NCBI GenBank assembly: GCA_035688265.1
Contig: DASSNE010000055.1
Coordinates: forward strand, 62,001-126,000
Direction of reading: 5' to 3'
Source: DASSBR01 sp035688265
GTDB taxonomy: Bacteria > Pseudomonadota > Gammaproteobacteria > Natronospirales > DASSBR01
DNA length: 64,000 nucleotides
Of the stretch, positions 13,695 through 22,694 are shown in pieces. Each line of letters begins with the position of its first letter. The first letter of the stretch is position 1. The position numbers and the translations under genes were made by a program. Below the pieces are notes generated by a model. It ran no database searches. It was not told the DNA's origin and worked only from the letters and a program-made list of their open reading frames with translations.

Positions 13695-16169
13695 TTACGG
13701 CCGCTTTACCCGCCGCGTCGGTTCGGCGTGCAACGGATCGTCCGGCCATGGATGCTTGGGGTAGCGGCCCTTCATGTCTTTTTTGACGTCCTGATACGAG
13801 CTGCGCCAGAAGCCGGCCAGATCCTGCGTGATCTGGACCGGACGGCGCGCCGGGGACAACAGGTGCAGGGTCAGCGGCACCCAGCCGCCGGCGATGGTCG
13901 GTGTCGTTTCGCACCCGAACATTTCCTGCAGGCGGACGGCCAGCACCGGATTGTCCGGGCCGTAGTCGATTGCGATGCGCGAGCCGGTCGGGACGGTGAC
14001 GTGACTGGGTGCGAGCGAATCGAGGTCGCGCTGTTGCTGCGGCGTGAGCAACGCGTTCAGCGCGTGATGCAGCGGCACGGTCTCGAGTTGCGACAGGCGT
14101 GAGATACCGGCGAGATATGGCGCGAGCCATTGTTCGAGTGTCGCGATTAACACGGCATCTTCGACATTCGGCCACTCCTCGCCGAGGGTACGCCGCAAAA
14201 ACAGGACGCGCTGCTGCCATTGCCGGAGCGCCGGCGTCCACGGCAAGGCCGCACTGCCCTCGCGACGAATACCGTCGATCAAGGTCGCCGCGACTTGGTC
14301 CGGATCGACGCGCTGTAATCGCTCGTCGCGCAACAGCAGTGCGCCCAGCCGATGTTCCCGACGCGCAATGACGGCCGCGGCCTGAGCGTCCCAGCGGACA
14401 GCGTCGTGCGCGACGATGTGATCGGCAAAATGGGCTTCCAGATCGGCAACATCGAGCGTTGCGGCACCATAAATGCGCGCCTCGCGCGGATCACCGTCCA
14501 GCTCGGCCACCACCAGATACGGCGCTTTCGATAATGCTTCGGGCGCGGCGAAATATGCACCGCGGCCGTTCGCGAGCAGGTATCGCGGTGCGCTGCCGGG
14601 ACGCCGCTGCGCGATGCGATCGGGATACGCGAACGCCGTCAGCAGGCCGGTCTTTGATGCATCGATAGCGGCTTCTTTTATTCCGCTGCGCCGCCGCAAT
14701 TCCCGCGCGCTCTTTTGAACCCGGTCGAGGCGTGCGCGTACGACCGGCGCATCGGGCTGATCGCCCGCCAGCGCCTCAAGTCGAGCCTGCAGGTCGGCGG
14801 TTCGCGCGTCCGCCGATAGCACGTCCTGTTCCGCGAGCAGCGCCGCGATGGCGCAGGCCGTTGCGCCGCAGTCGAGCGACTTGGCCCGCACGATCATGTG
14901 CGCGAGGCGCGGATGCGCCGGCATCTCGCTGAGCGTGCGGCCGTGCGGCGCCAGGCGACCGTCGTCGGTCAGCGCATCGAGGGCGACCAACAGATCGCGT
15001 GCCTGCGCGCAGGCCGCATCCGGCGGCGGGTCGAGCCAGCGCAGATCGGCCGGACCGGCGACGCCCCACCGCGCCAGTTCCAGCAGCAGCGGCGCGAGGT
15101 CGGCGTCGAGAATTTCCGGCGTGGACGTAGCGGCCAGCCGCGCGTGTTCCAGTTCACTCCAGAGCCGATAGCAGACGCCTGCGGCGACGCGACCCGCGCG
15201 GCCGGCGCGCTGGTCGGCCGAATCGCGCGCGATGCGTGTCGTTGTGAGGCGCGTCATGCCGCTTTTCGGCTCGAAGCGCGCGACGCGTGCGAGGCCGCAA
15301 TCGACCACCACGCGCACGTCTTCAATCGTCAGGCTGGTTTCGGCGATGTTGGTCGCCAGGACGATCTTGCGCTTGCCCGGCGGCGCGGGCGCGATCGCCT
15401 TGTCCTGCTCGGCCGGCGGCAGCGCGCCGTAGAGCGGCGCGAGCACGACGTCGCGCGGCAGGCGCTTTGCCAGCAGCGCGGCTGTCTTGCGAATTTCCGC
15501 CGCGCCCGGCAGGAACACCAGTACCCCGCCCGGCTGCTCGTGAATCGCACGCTCGACGGCCGCAGCCGTGCGGGCGGATGTCGATTGTTTCGATCCGCCG
15601 CCGAGGTACTGCACGTCGACCGGAAAGCTTCGCCCAGGGCTTGCGACCACCGGCGCATCGCCCAGGAACGCGGCAATGCGCTCGCCCGGCAGGGTCGCCG
15701 ACATCACCAGCAGGCGCAAATCAGGGCGTAATGCGGCCTGCACATCAAGTGCCAATGCCAGGCCCAGATCGGCCTGCAGGCTGCGCTCGTGAAACTCGTC
15801 GAAAATCACGATGCCGTAACCGGCCAGCTCGGGGTCGTGCTGCAACAGGCGCGTCAGCACGCCCTCGGTCACGACTTCAACGCGGGTGTCGGCGCCGACG
15901 CGCGTATCGAAGCGCGTGCGATAGCCGACGGTCGCGCCCACCGATTCACCCAGCAACGACGCCATGTGCCGTGCCGCCGCCCGCGCCGCGAGGCGACGCG
16001 GTTCGAGCATCACGATACGCCGACCGGCCAGCCACGGGGCGTTGAGCAACGCAAGCGGCACGCGTGTCGTTTTGCCCGCACCGGTCGGCGCGTGCAGCAC
16101 GACGTCGGGCCGGGCGGCGAGTGCGTCGCGCAGCGCCGGGAGCGCGTCGTCTATCGGAAGGGGATGCAA
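13695..16169 (-). CDS. hrpB: ATP-dependent helicase HrpB
   Basis: An 824-residue DEAH-box helicase of the HrpB type. The N-terminus HPLPIDDALPALRDALA is typical, followed by Walker A (APTGAGKTT), the DEFH form of motif II (IVIFDEFHERS), SATLPGE (motif III), and motif VI (QRAGRAGR). The HrpB-specific C-terminal domain is present and ends with the RPVQITQDLAGFW and YPKHPWPDDP signature. The apparent start is TTG at 16169, eight bases beyond the aspS stop, so the two genes are probably cotranscribed. The role in RNA metabolism is poorly defined in the family. Confidence 0.93.
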   Translation of the reverse strand: MHPLPIDDALPALRDALAARPDVVLHAPTGAGKTTRVPLALLNAPWLAGRRIVMLEPRRLAARAAARHMASLLGESVGATVGYRTRFDTRVGADTRVEVVTEGVLTRLLQHDPELAGYGIVIFDEFHERSLQADLGLALALDVQAALRPDLRLLVMSATLPGERIAAFLGDAPVVASPGRSFPVDVQYLGGGSKQSTSARTAAAVERAIHEQPGGVLVFLPGAAEIRKTAALLAKRLPRDVVLAPLYGALPPAEQDKAIAPAPPGKRKIVLATNIAETSLTIEDVRVVVDCGLARVARFEPKSGMTRLTTTRIARDSADQRAGRAGRVAAGVCYRLWSELEHARLAATSTPEILDADLAPLLLELARWGVAGPADLRWLDPPPDAACAQARDLLVALDALTDDGRLAPHGRTLSEMPAHPRLAHMIVRAKSLDCGATACAIAALLAEQDVLSADARTADLQARLEALAGDQPDAPVVRARLDRVQKSARELRRRSGIKEAAIDASKTGLLTAFAYPDRIAQRRPGSAPRYLLANGRGAYFAAPEALSKAPYLVVAELDGDPREARIYGAATLDVADLEAHFADHIVAHDAVRWDAQAAAVIARREHRLGALLLRDERLQRVDPDQVAATLIDGIRREGSAALPWTPALRQWQQRVLFLRRTLGEEWPNVEDAVLIATLEQWLAPYLAGISRLSQLETVPLHHALNALLTPQQQRDLDSLAPSHVTVPTGSRIAIDYGPDNPVLAVRLQEMFGCETTPTIAGGWVPLTLHLLSPARRPVQITQDLAGFWRSSYQDVKKDMKGRYPKHPWPDDPLHAEPTRRVKRP

Positions 16170-16178
16170 CCTATGGCG

Positions 16179-17957
16179 TCAAGGGTTTGTCGCGAGTTTG
16201 CGAAGCTTGAGGTTCAGTTCCTTCAACTGCACTTCATCGGCGGAAGCAGGCGCATCCGTCAGCGGATCCCAAGCCGTTTGCGTCTTCGGGAACGCGATGA
16301 CTTCGCGGATGTTCGGCGCGCCGGTCAGCAGCATCACCAGCCGGTCGAGACCAAACGCGATACCGCCGTGCGGCGGTGCGCCGTACTTGAGCGCTTCGAG
16401 CAGGAAGCCGAATTTTTCCTGCGCGGCTTCGTCGGAAATGCCGAGCAGCCGGAACACGGCGGCCTGCATATCCTGACGGTGGATGCGGATTGAGCCGCCG
16501 CCGAGTTCGGTGCCGTTCAGCACCATGTCGTACGCGCGCGAGTGAATTTCGCCGGGCGATTTTTCCAGCTCTTCGACGCTTTCCACCGCCGGCGCGGTGA
16601 ACGGGTGATGCAGGAACACCCAGCGGTCGGCTTTCTCGTCCCATTCGAACATCGGGAAATCGACGACCCACAGCGGTGCCCAGTCACCTTCGAGAAGGTT
16701 GAGATCGACGCCCAGCTTCAGGCGCAGCGCGCCGAGCGCATCGTGGACGATCGGCTTCTTGTCGGCGCCGAAGAAAATCAGATCGCCGGCCTCGGCGCCG
16801 GTGCGCTCCAGGATGCCGGCAATTGCCTCGTCACTGAGGAACTTCGCGATCGGTGACTGCACGCCGTCGCGGCCGTTGGCCGGATCGTTGACCTTGAAAT
16901 AGGCGAGGCCTTTCGCGCCGTAGCGGCCGACGTAGGCGGTGTAGTCGTCGATCTGTTTGCGCGTCAGGGCGTTGCCGCCGGGCACGCGCAGCGCGGCGAC
17001 GCGGCATTTCGGATCGACCGCCGGCGCGGCGAAGACCTTGAAGTCGCAGCCGGCGACCAGGTCGCAAATCGTCACCAGTTCGAGCGGGTTGCGCAGGTCC
17101 GGCTTGTCGGAGCCGAAGCGGCGGATGGCCTCATCGTACGGCATGCGCGGGAACGGGTCGGGCAACTCGACGCCGAGCACCTCTTTGAACGTCTCGCGGA
17201 TCATGCCTTCGACGATGGTCATGATGCCGTTTTCATCGAGGAACGAGGTTTCGATGTCGAGCTGGGTGAATTCCGGCTGGCGGTCGGCGCGCAGGTCTTC
17301 GTCGCGGAAGCAACGCGCGATCTGGTAGTAGCGGTCGAAGCCCGACATCATGAACAACTGCTTGAAGATCTGCGGCGACTGCGGCAGCGCGAAGAACTTG
17401 CCCGGGTGGGTGCGGCTCGGCACGAGATAATCGCGCGCGCCTTCCGGCGTCGGCTTGGTCAGAATAGGCGTCTCGAGATCGATGAAGCCGTGCTTGTCGA
17501 GATAGCGGCGCAGCACGCGCGTGATCTGGTGGCGCTGGCGGAAATGCGCCTGCATGACCGGACGGCGCAGGTCGACGTAGCGGTGCTTCAAGCGCAGCTC
17601 CTCGTTGACGTCCTCCTCGTCGAGACCGAACGGCGGCGTCTCGGCGCGGTTCAGGATTTCCATGTCATGCGCCAGTACTTCGACCTGACCCGTTGGCAGA
17701 TTCGGGTTCTCGGTGCCGGCCGGGCGGCGGCGCACCTTGCCCTTCACCTGCAGCACATATTCGCTGCGCACGCGCTCGGCCAGCGCGAACGTGTCGGCGC
17801 GGTCCGGGTCGAACACCACCTGAACGCGACCTTCGCGGTCGCGAAGATCGATGAAAATCACGCCGCCATGGTCGCGACGACGGTGGACCCAGCCGGCGAG
17901 TTCGATTTCCTGGTCGAGGAGGGATTCGTCAACTTGTCCGCAATAGTGCGTGCGCAT
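16179..17957 (-). CDS. aspS: Aspartate--tRNA(Asp/Asn) ligase
   Basis: A class II synthetase of 592 residues: N-terminal OB-fold anticodon-binding domain (LAGWVHRRRDHGGVIFIDLR), motif 2 (YYQIARCFRDEDLRADRQPE), the bacterial GAD insertion and motif 3 (GIAFGLDRLVMLL). The ATG at 17957 is chosen because the conserved MRTHYCG start lies there; the frame extends 45 codons upstream without similarity. Histidine at position 30 (in RRRDHGG) is the residue associated with non-discriminating AspRS, whereas discriminating enzymes such as that of E. coli have leucine. It may therefore also make Asp-tRNA(Asn) for GatCAB. Confidence 0.95.
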   Translation of the reverse strand: MRTHYCGQVDESLLDQEIELAGWVHRRRDHGGVIFIDLRDREGRVQVVFDPDRADTFALAERVRSEYVLQVKGKVRRRPAGTENPNLPTGQVEVLAHDMEILNRAETPPFGLDEEDVNEELRLKHRYVDLRRPVMQAHFRQRHQITRVLRRYLDKHGFIDLETPILTKPTPEGARDYLVPSRTHPGKFFALPQSPQIFKQLFMMSGFDRYYQIARCFRDEDLRADRQPEFTQLDIETSFLDENGIMTIVEGMIRETFKEVLGVELPDPFPRMPYDEAIRRFGSDKPDLRNPLELVTICDLVAGCDFKVFAAPAVDPKCRVAALRVPGGNALTRKQIDDYTAYVGRYGAKGLAYFKVNDPANGRDGVQSPIAKFLSDEAIAGILERTGAEAGDLIFFGADKKPIVHDALGALRLKLGVDLNLLEGDWAPLWVVDFPMFEWDEKADRWVFLHHPFTAPAVESVEELEKSPGEIHSRAYDMVLNGTELGGGSIRIHRQDMQAAVFRLLGISDEAAQEKFGFLLEALKYGAPPHGGIAFGLDRLVMLLTGAPNIREVIAFPKTQTAWDPLTDAPASADEVQLKELNLKLRKLATNP

Positions 17958-18031
17958 CTTTTTACCTTGAAAATCAAAAAGCCGCGGCTGGCGCGGCTGT
18001 AAAGCTGCTCGAAGGAGGAGGGACGGAAATG

Positions 18032-18691
18032 TTAAGGCCGCTCCGCCCCTGCCGCAAGCTTGTGTTTCGATTCCTTCGTCACTGGCGGCCACGGCGGCAC
18101 GACCACGCCCAGCGACATGACGTACTTCAGCGCCTCGTCGACGGTCATGTCGAGTTCGATCAGGTCACCGCGCGGAACGACAATGCTGAAGCCCTGCGTC
18201 GGCGGCGCACAAGGGATGAACACGCCCACCATCTCGGGCCCGGTCTTGACGCGCAATTCGCCCGGGTCCGTGCTCGTGATGAAGCCAACCGACCATGAAC
18301 CCTTTTCCGGAAACGGCGCGAGTACCGCCGTTTTGAATCCCTGACCCTTGTTGGAAAAGATCGTCTCGGCGACCTGCTTGGCGCTCGAGTAAATCGAACG
18401 CACCACCGGAATCCGGTCCAGCAGCTTTTCCCATAAGCGCACCAGCCAGCGGCCGACGAAATTGCTGGCAACCAAGCCGGTCAGCAGCAGCAACAGCAGG
18501 CCGATGATGACTCCGAGCCCGGGGATCGCGAAGCCGAACAGGGTTTCGGGTCGATAAGCCGCCGGTAGCAGCAGGATCAGCTTGTCGGTCGCCTGCACCA
18601 CGAGGCGGATCACGAAAATCGTGACGCCGATCGGAATCCACACCAGCAGACCCGTGACGAGGTAGCGCTTGAAGCGGGATGTCGGTTTCAT
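18032..18691 (-). CDS. DUF502 family inner membrane protein
   Basis: The 219-residue protein has two membrane helices (LVTGLLVWIPIGVTIFVIRL and GLGVIIGLLLLLLTGLVASN) followed by a soluble region with the family's IPVVRSIYSSAKQVAETI and FIPCAPPTQGFSIVVPRGD segments. DUF502 proteins are widespread in proteobacteria and commonly sit next to aspS and fmdB, as here. Their role is unknown; some are noted near envelope genes. It is upstream of aspS in the same direction and downstream of the fmdB-like gene by 41 bases. Confidence 0.9.
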   Translation of the reverse strand: MKPTSRFKRYLVTGLLVWIPIGVTIFVIRLVVQATDKLILLLPAAYRPETLFGFAIPGLGVIIGLLLLLLTGLVASNFVGRWLVRLWEKLLDRIPVVRSIYSSAKQVAETIFSNKGQGFKTAVLAPFPEKGSWSVGFITSTDPGELRVKTGPEMVGVFIPCAPPTQGFSIVVPRGDLIELDMTVDEALKYVMSLGVVVPPWPPVTKESKHKLAAGAERP

Positions 18692-18732
18692 GGCCGATAT
18701 CTGCCGATGGGTGATGGGGCGGCGCCCCGGGT

Positions 18733-19014
18733 TTATGCGGCCGCGCCGGCGTCTTTTGCTGCGCTCTTGTCAGATTTCTTGTCAGTCTTCGTTCCGCTGC
18801 TCGTGTCCTGTCCGGCGACGTTTTTCTTGCCGGACGTTTTGAAATCGGTCTCGTACCAGCCGCCGCCCTTCAAACGGAAACCGGCCGCAGACACCAGCTT
18901 CTGCAGCTTCATCTTGCCGCATTCCGGACACTTCCTGAGCGGCTCGTCGCTGATCTTCTGCCAGGCTTCCATCTCGTGACCGCAAGCCTGGCACTCGTAT
19001 TCGTAAATGGGCAT
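18733..19014 (-). CDS. FmdB-family zinc ribbon protein
   Basis: A 93-residue protein starting MPIYEYECQACGHEMEAWQK, with a CxxC...CxxC zinc ribbon completed by KCPECGKMKLQKLVS. The C-terminal third is a Lys/Ser/Ala-rich tail (SSGTKTDKKSDKSAAKDAG). FmdB-family proteins are small putative regulators; the name comes from a methylotroph amidase operon, but most members have no known function. ATG at 19014 is used; a GTG two codons upstream is less likely. It leads the DUF502-aspS group. Confidence 0.9.
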   Translation of the reverse strand: MPIYEYECQACGHEMEAWQKISDEPLRKCPECGKMKLQKLVSAAGFRLKGGGWYETDFKTSGKKNVAGQDTSSGTKTDKKSDKSAAKDAGAAA

Positions 19015-19090
19015 CCTCACACCCCCTACAGATTGACCATCCTCTATATCGGGTCTCGCGCGCTCAATTCAAGCCTGCCACCACCGCCCG

Positions 19091-20719
19091 TCAGCCGGTT
19101 TTGCGCTCGTCGAAAGCGGCGTTGACGTGGCGCTCCAGCGCGCCCAGCAACACCCGCAGTTCAGCGGTCGAATGATCGCCCATCAGCGAAATCTGCAGCC
19201 AGCCGCGCCGCAGCAGGTATTCGCTGCGGCAGCTCAGCAGGAAGCCGTCGGCCTCCAGCGCATCGCCGACCTGCTCCGCCCGCGCCGGATCCGGCAGCAC
19301 GACGGTGACAATGCCGGGCGCGGCCTCGGCGTCGTCGACCAGCAGGTCGAAACCCCGTTGGTGCAACTCGCCGCGCAGCCACGCGGCCAGGTCCGCCTGC
19401 CTGTCAAAAATTGCCGGATCGTCGAAGCGCCGCATGGCGGTGCGCATCGCGTAAACCAGATTCGATGAATGCGTGAACGGGATACCGCTCTTCTCCGCGT
19501 ACAGGCCGAGATCCAGATAGCGTGGCAGGCGCAGGTTCGGCCGGGCGCCCTGGTGATAGACCAGCGCGAGCCCCGCGTAAGAACTCAGGCCTTTGCCGCT
19601 GCCGGACGCCGCCAGCCAGACGCCGTCGAGATCGACCGGCACCACGCCGAGCGAGCTGCAGCAGTCGAGCGCGAGGCGCAAGTCGAATTCCGCGCAAACC
19701 GCCTTCAGACGCGCCATGTCGTTCAGCATGCTGGTCGATGTTTCGCAGTGCACCGCCCACAGCCACTTGAGCCCCGGCGTCGCCTCGAGCGCTTCGCGGA
19801 TGCGGGCATAGTCAAAACTCTCGCCCCACTCGTGCTGCACCACGTCGAACGGCAACTGGAAGCGCGCGGCCTGGTCGAGCAGGCGCTCGCCAAATTCGCC
19901 GTTGGTGACGATCAGCCCCGGCGCATCGAGCAGCGACAACTGGGCGCCCACGACGTCGTTCGCGAGCGTGCCGCTGCCCAGCATGACCTCAACCTGGTTG
20001 GCGTTCGCCAGCTTGCAAAGCTGCCGCTTCAACTGCTGGAAATCGCCGACGAATTGTTTCGAGCGGTGCGACGCCGGCTCGTCGCTGAAGGTTTTGCGAA
20101 CGTCCGCGCTGATGCGCACGGGACCCGGCAGAAAACTCAATGGCACGTTGGCGGACTCCGTCGGCAGCGCTTGCAGGCGCTGGTAGAGCGCCTGCCTTTG
20201 CTGGAAACTTTCACGCGTGAGGTACATCGGCTGATACGGCGCCTGCTCGCTGCCGACCATCGGGCCGAACGGCATGAAGCCGAGGCGCTCATATAATTTG
20301 ATCTGCTTCGGCGTGCCGGAGATCACCGCCATGTCGAAGTTGTGGCGAAGCCAGTATTCCGTCATCTCGCGCGCCAGCCCCGCAAACACGCGGCTGTAAC
20401 GGCGGCCCTTCTCGACCGCCAGCAGGCGAATCTCGCAGATATTGTGTTCGCCGGGGAAATAGTCATCGAGATTGTCGAGCTTGGCGTCGAGCGAAAACGG
20501 GCGCTTGCCGCGCGCCGCGAGCATGCCGACGATGCGACCGTCGTCGAGACAGATGATGTAGGTGTTTTCGGCGTCGAAGCGATCGATCAACAAGCCTTCG
20601 TCGTTTTCCGCGTGCTGCGGAATCTCGCCGACGAAAGTTTCGTAGTTGAGTCGATGAATCTGTTCAAATTCCGAAGGCTCGGAAGCGATCTTGAACGTCA
20701 GCACGACATAAACCCTCAT
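19091..20719 (-). CDS. GNAT acyltransferase / class V aminotransferase fusion
   Basis: The 542-residue product joins two enzyme domains. Residues about 5-185 are GNAT-like with homology to PEP-CTERM/exosortase-associated and autoinducer-synthase-like acyltransferases (FEQIHRLNYETFVGEIPQHA, then ICEIRLLAVEKGRRYSRVF). From about 195 the protein is a fold-type I PLP enzyme of the class V aminotransferase group (PLSFLPGPVRIS, VMLGSGTLANDVV, AVHCETSTSMLNDM, LDCCSSLG, and the PLP lysine in AASGSGKGLSSYAG). Such a fusion suggests one pathway in which an amine product is acylated, or the reverse. The start at 20719 is uncertain; a GTG five codons later has a better-placed Shine-Dalgarno. No operon partner is evident. 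Confidence 0.75.
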   Translation of the reverse strand: MRVYVVLTFKIASEPSEFEQIHRLNYETFVGEIPQHAENDEGLLIDRFDAENTYIICLDDGRIVGMLAARGKRPFSLDAKLDNLDDYFPGEHNICEIRLLAVEKGRRYSRVFAGLAREMTEYWLRHNFDMAVISGTPKQIKLYERLGFMPFGPMVGSEQAPYQPMYLTRESFQQRQALYQRLQALPTESANVPLSFLPGPVRISADVRKTFSDEPASHRSKQFVGDFQQLKRQLCKLANANQVEVMLGSGTLANDVVGAQLSLLDAPGLIVTNGEFGERLLDQAARFQLPFDVVQHEWGESFDYARIREALEATPGLKWLWAVHCETSTSMLNDMARLKAVCAEFDLRLALDCCSSLGVVPVDLDGVWLAASGSGKGLSSYAGLALVYHQGARPNLRLPRYLDLGLYAEKSGIPFTHSSNLVYAMRTAMRRFDDPAIFDRQADLAAWLRGELHQRGFDLLVDDAEAAPGIVTVVLPDPARAEQVGDALEADGFLLSCRSEYLLRRGWLQISLMGDHSTAELRVLLGALERHVNAAFDERKTG

Positions 20720-20828
20720 CTCCGGTGAACGCCAATCACGTAATGATACGCGCGCCGGTGCCGACGCTACAGCCAATCAGAATAGCCGGATAGTCACATT
20801 AAATCCATGCCAGTCTATCTGATATGGT

Positions 20829-22613
20829 TTAAAAATCCCGCGAACGCAGGTGCCGGTGGGCGCGCCGGCCCAGTGTAATGTAGCGCTCGCGCACGTGCTC
20901 CTGCTCGTAATGCACCATGAAACCGCGCACGATGTCGCTGCGCGCCAGCATGCCCACCAGCTTCCCCTCGGCCTCGCTGTTGACCACCGCGATTCGTTCC
21001 AGCCGATACCAGGCCATGCGCGTCGCGGCTTCGCGGCAGGTTTCGCCGGGCGTGGCGACGACGCGCTTTTGCTCGAGCAGGCAGTCTTCCAGCCGCCGGT
21101 CCGGCGACTGCGTGTGCCAGGCGTTGATCTCGGCGCGCGTGACCATGCCGTGGTAGATGCCCGCGTCATCGACAATCGGGTATGCGCGATGTCGCTGGCC
21201 GGGGCCGAAATAATACTCTTCCGCCTCGGCCACCGTGGTCTTCGCCGGGATCGTCTCAATATCGCGACTCATCAACTGCGCGACGAACAGCGTCACCAGC
21301 GGATCGACCGAATACTCGCGAAAAATATGTCGACCGCGGCGCGCGACCTTCTCGGTCAGGATCGACCGCTTCATGAATATCACGCTGAAGCCGTAAGCGA
21401 CCGTACAGGCGATCAGCAGCGGCGCGAGCGCGGGCAGCGAGTGCGTGAGTTCCAGCACAAACACGATCGACGTGAACGGCGAGCGCATCACGCCCGCCAG
21501 TACCGCGCCCATGCTGATCAGCGGCCACAGGTAGGCGCTGCCGCCGGGCAGGAATTTGGTCTCGATGACGCCCAGCGCGGCACCCATCATCAGCAGCGGC
21601 GCGAGCACGCCGCCGGACGTGCCGGAGCCGAGCGAAAACGACCAGATTGCGAGCTTGACGACGATCAGCGTCACCACTGCCATGATCGTGAAGTGGCCGT
21701 TCAGCAGTTGGCGAATCACGTCGTAGCCGACGCCCAGCGCGTGCGGCGAGAAATAGCCGCCGATACCGACCACCACGCCGCCGATGGCCGGCCACCACAT
21801 CCAGTGCACCGGGAACTTGCGGAACAGGTCTTCGGACGCGTACACCGCCCAGGTCAGAATCGACGCAAGGATTGCGCCCAGCAGTCCGCAGGCGGCGGCG
21901 GAGCCGAGCCCGACGGTGGTGACGGAGACCAGCCCGTGGACCGGAAACAGCGGTCCGCCGCCGATCAGAAATGGCCGCAGCGCCGCGGCGGTCGCGCACG
22001 CCAGCGCAACCGGCACGAGGCTGCGCGGCTTGAGCTCGAACAGCAGCATTTCGACCGCGAGCAGCGAGGCCGCGATCGGCGTATTGAAGGTCGCCGCCAT
22101 ACCGCCGGAGGCACCTGCGACCAGCAGGATGCGGCGCTCGATCGAGGTCAGCATGAAGGCCTGGCCGATCAGTGAGCCGATGCTCCCGCCGGTCATGATG
22201 ATCGGCCCCTCGGCGCCGAACGGGCCGCCCGTACCGATCACGATCGCCGACGACAACGGCTTGAGAATCGCGACCTTGACCGACATCCGGCTCTTGCCGA
22301 ACAGGATCGCTTCGAGCGCCTCCGGGATGCCGTGGCCGCGAATCATCTCCGAGCCGTAGCGCGCCATCAGGCCGGCAATCAGCCCGCCGACCGTCGGCAC
22401 GGCGACAACCCACCAGCCGAGATCGTTGCCGGCGGGCGATACCATCGCGAAGGAGAAAGTCTGGTGAAACAGCAGGTTGGTGAACAGCCCGATCAGGCGC
22501 AGCAAAATGAGCGCGATGACAGCGCAAATGGCGCCGACGACGATGGCGATTGCCGAGATTTTGACCAGCCGAACATCGGCGTCAAAGTCGGCAGATCGGG
22601 TGGTGGATTTCAC
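20829..22613 (-). CDS. ClC-family chloride channel/transporter with CBS domains
   Basis: A 594-residue membrane protein. The ClC selectivity motifs are visible: GHGIPEALE (GSGIP equivalent), GTGGPFGAEGPIIMTGG (GxxGPxxEGP with the gating glutamate) and GSGTSGGVLAPLLMMG (GxFxP equivalent). About ten hydrophobic segments precede a cytoplasmic C-terminus with two CBS domains (about 440-580: MSRDIETIPAKTTVAEAEEY and GETCREAATRMAWYRLERIA), which in the family bind adenine nucleotides. Glutamate is retained in LLAVEMLLFELKPRS, the inner proton-glutamate region of exchangers, so a Cl-/H+ antiporter is possible. The start is GTG with no clear Shine-Dalgarno. Confidence 0.88.
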   Translation of the reverse strand: MKSTTRSADFDADVRLVKISAIAIVVGAICAVIALILLRLIGLFTNLLFHQTFSFAMVSPAGNDLGWWVVAVPTVGGLIAGLMARYGSEMIRGHGIPEALEAILFGKSRMSVKVAILKPLSSAIVIGTGGPFGAEGPIIMTGGSIGSLIGQAFMLTSIERRILLVAGASGGMAATFNTPIAASLLAVEMLLFELKPRSLVPVALACATAAALRPFLIGGGPLFPVHGLVSVTTVGLGSAAACGLLGAILASILTWAVYASEDLFRKFPVHWMWWPAIGGVVVGIGGYFSPHALGVGYDVIRQLLNGHFTIMAVVTLIVVKLAIWSFSLGSGTSGGVLAPLLMMGAALGVIETKFLPGGSAYLWPLISMGAVLAGVMRSPFTSIVFVLELTHSLPALAPLLIACTVAYGFSVIFMKRSILTEKVARRGRHIFREYSVDPLVTLFVAQLMSRDIETIPAKTTVAEAEEYYFGPGQRHRAYPIVDDAGIYHGMVTRAEINAWHTQSPDRRLEDCLLEQKRVVATPGETCREAATRMAWYRLERIAVVNSEAEGKLVGMLARSDIVRGFMVHYEQEHVRERYITLGRRAHRHLRSRDF

Positions 22614-22694
22614 GAAGCGGTATCTTAACAGTTAATTGTTTATTTTCCGGCGGCAGTCGCAATGTGCGCCCGCCCTCTCACAACTATTGGATAA

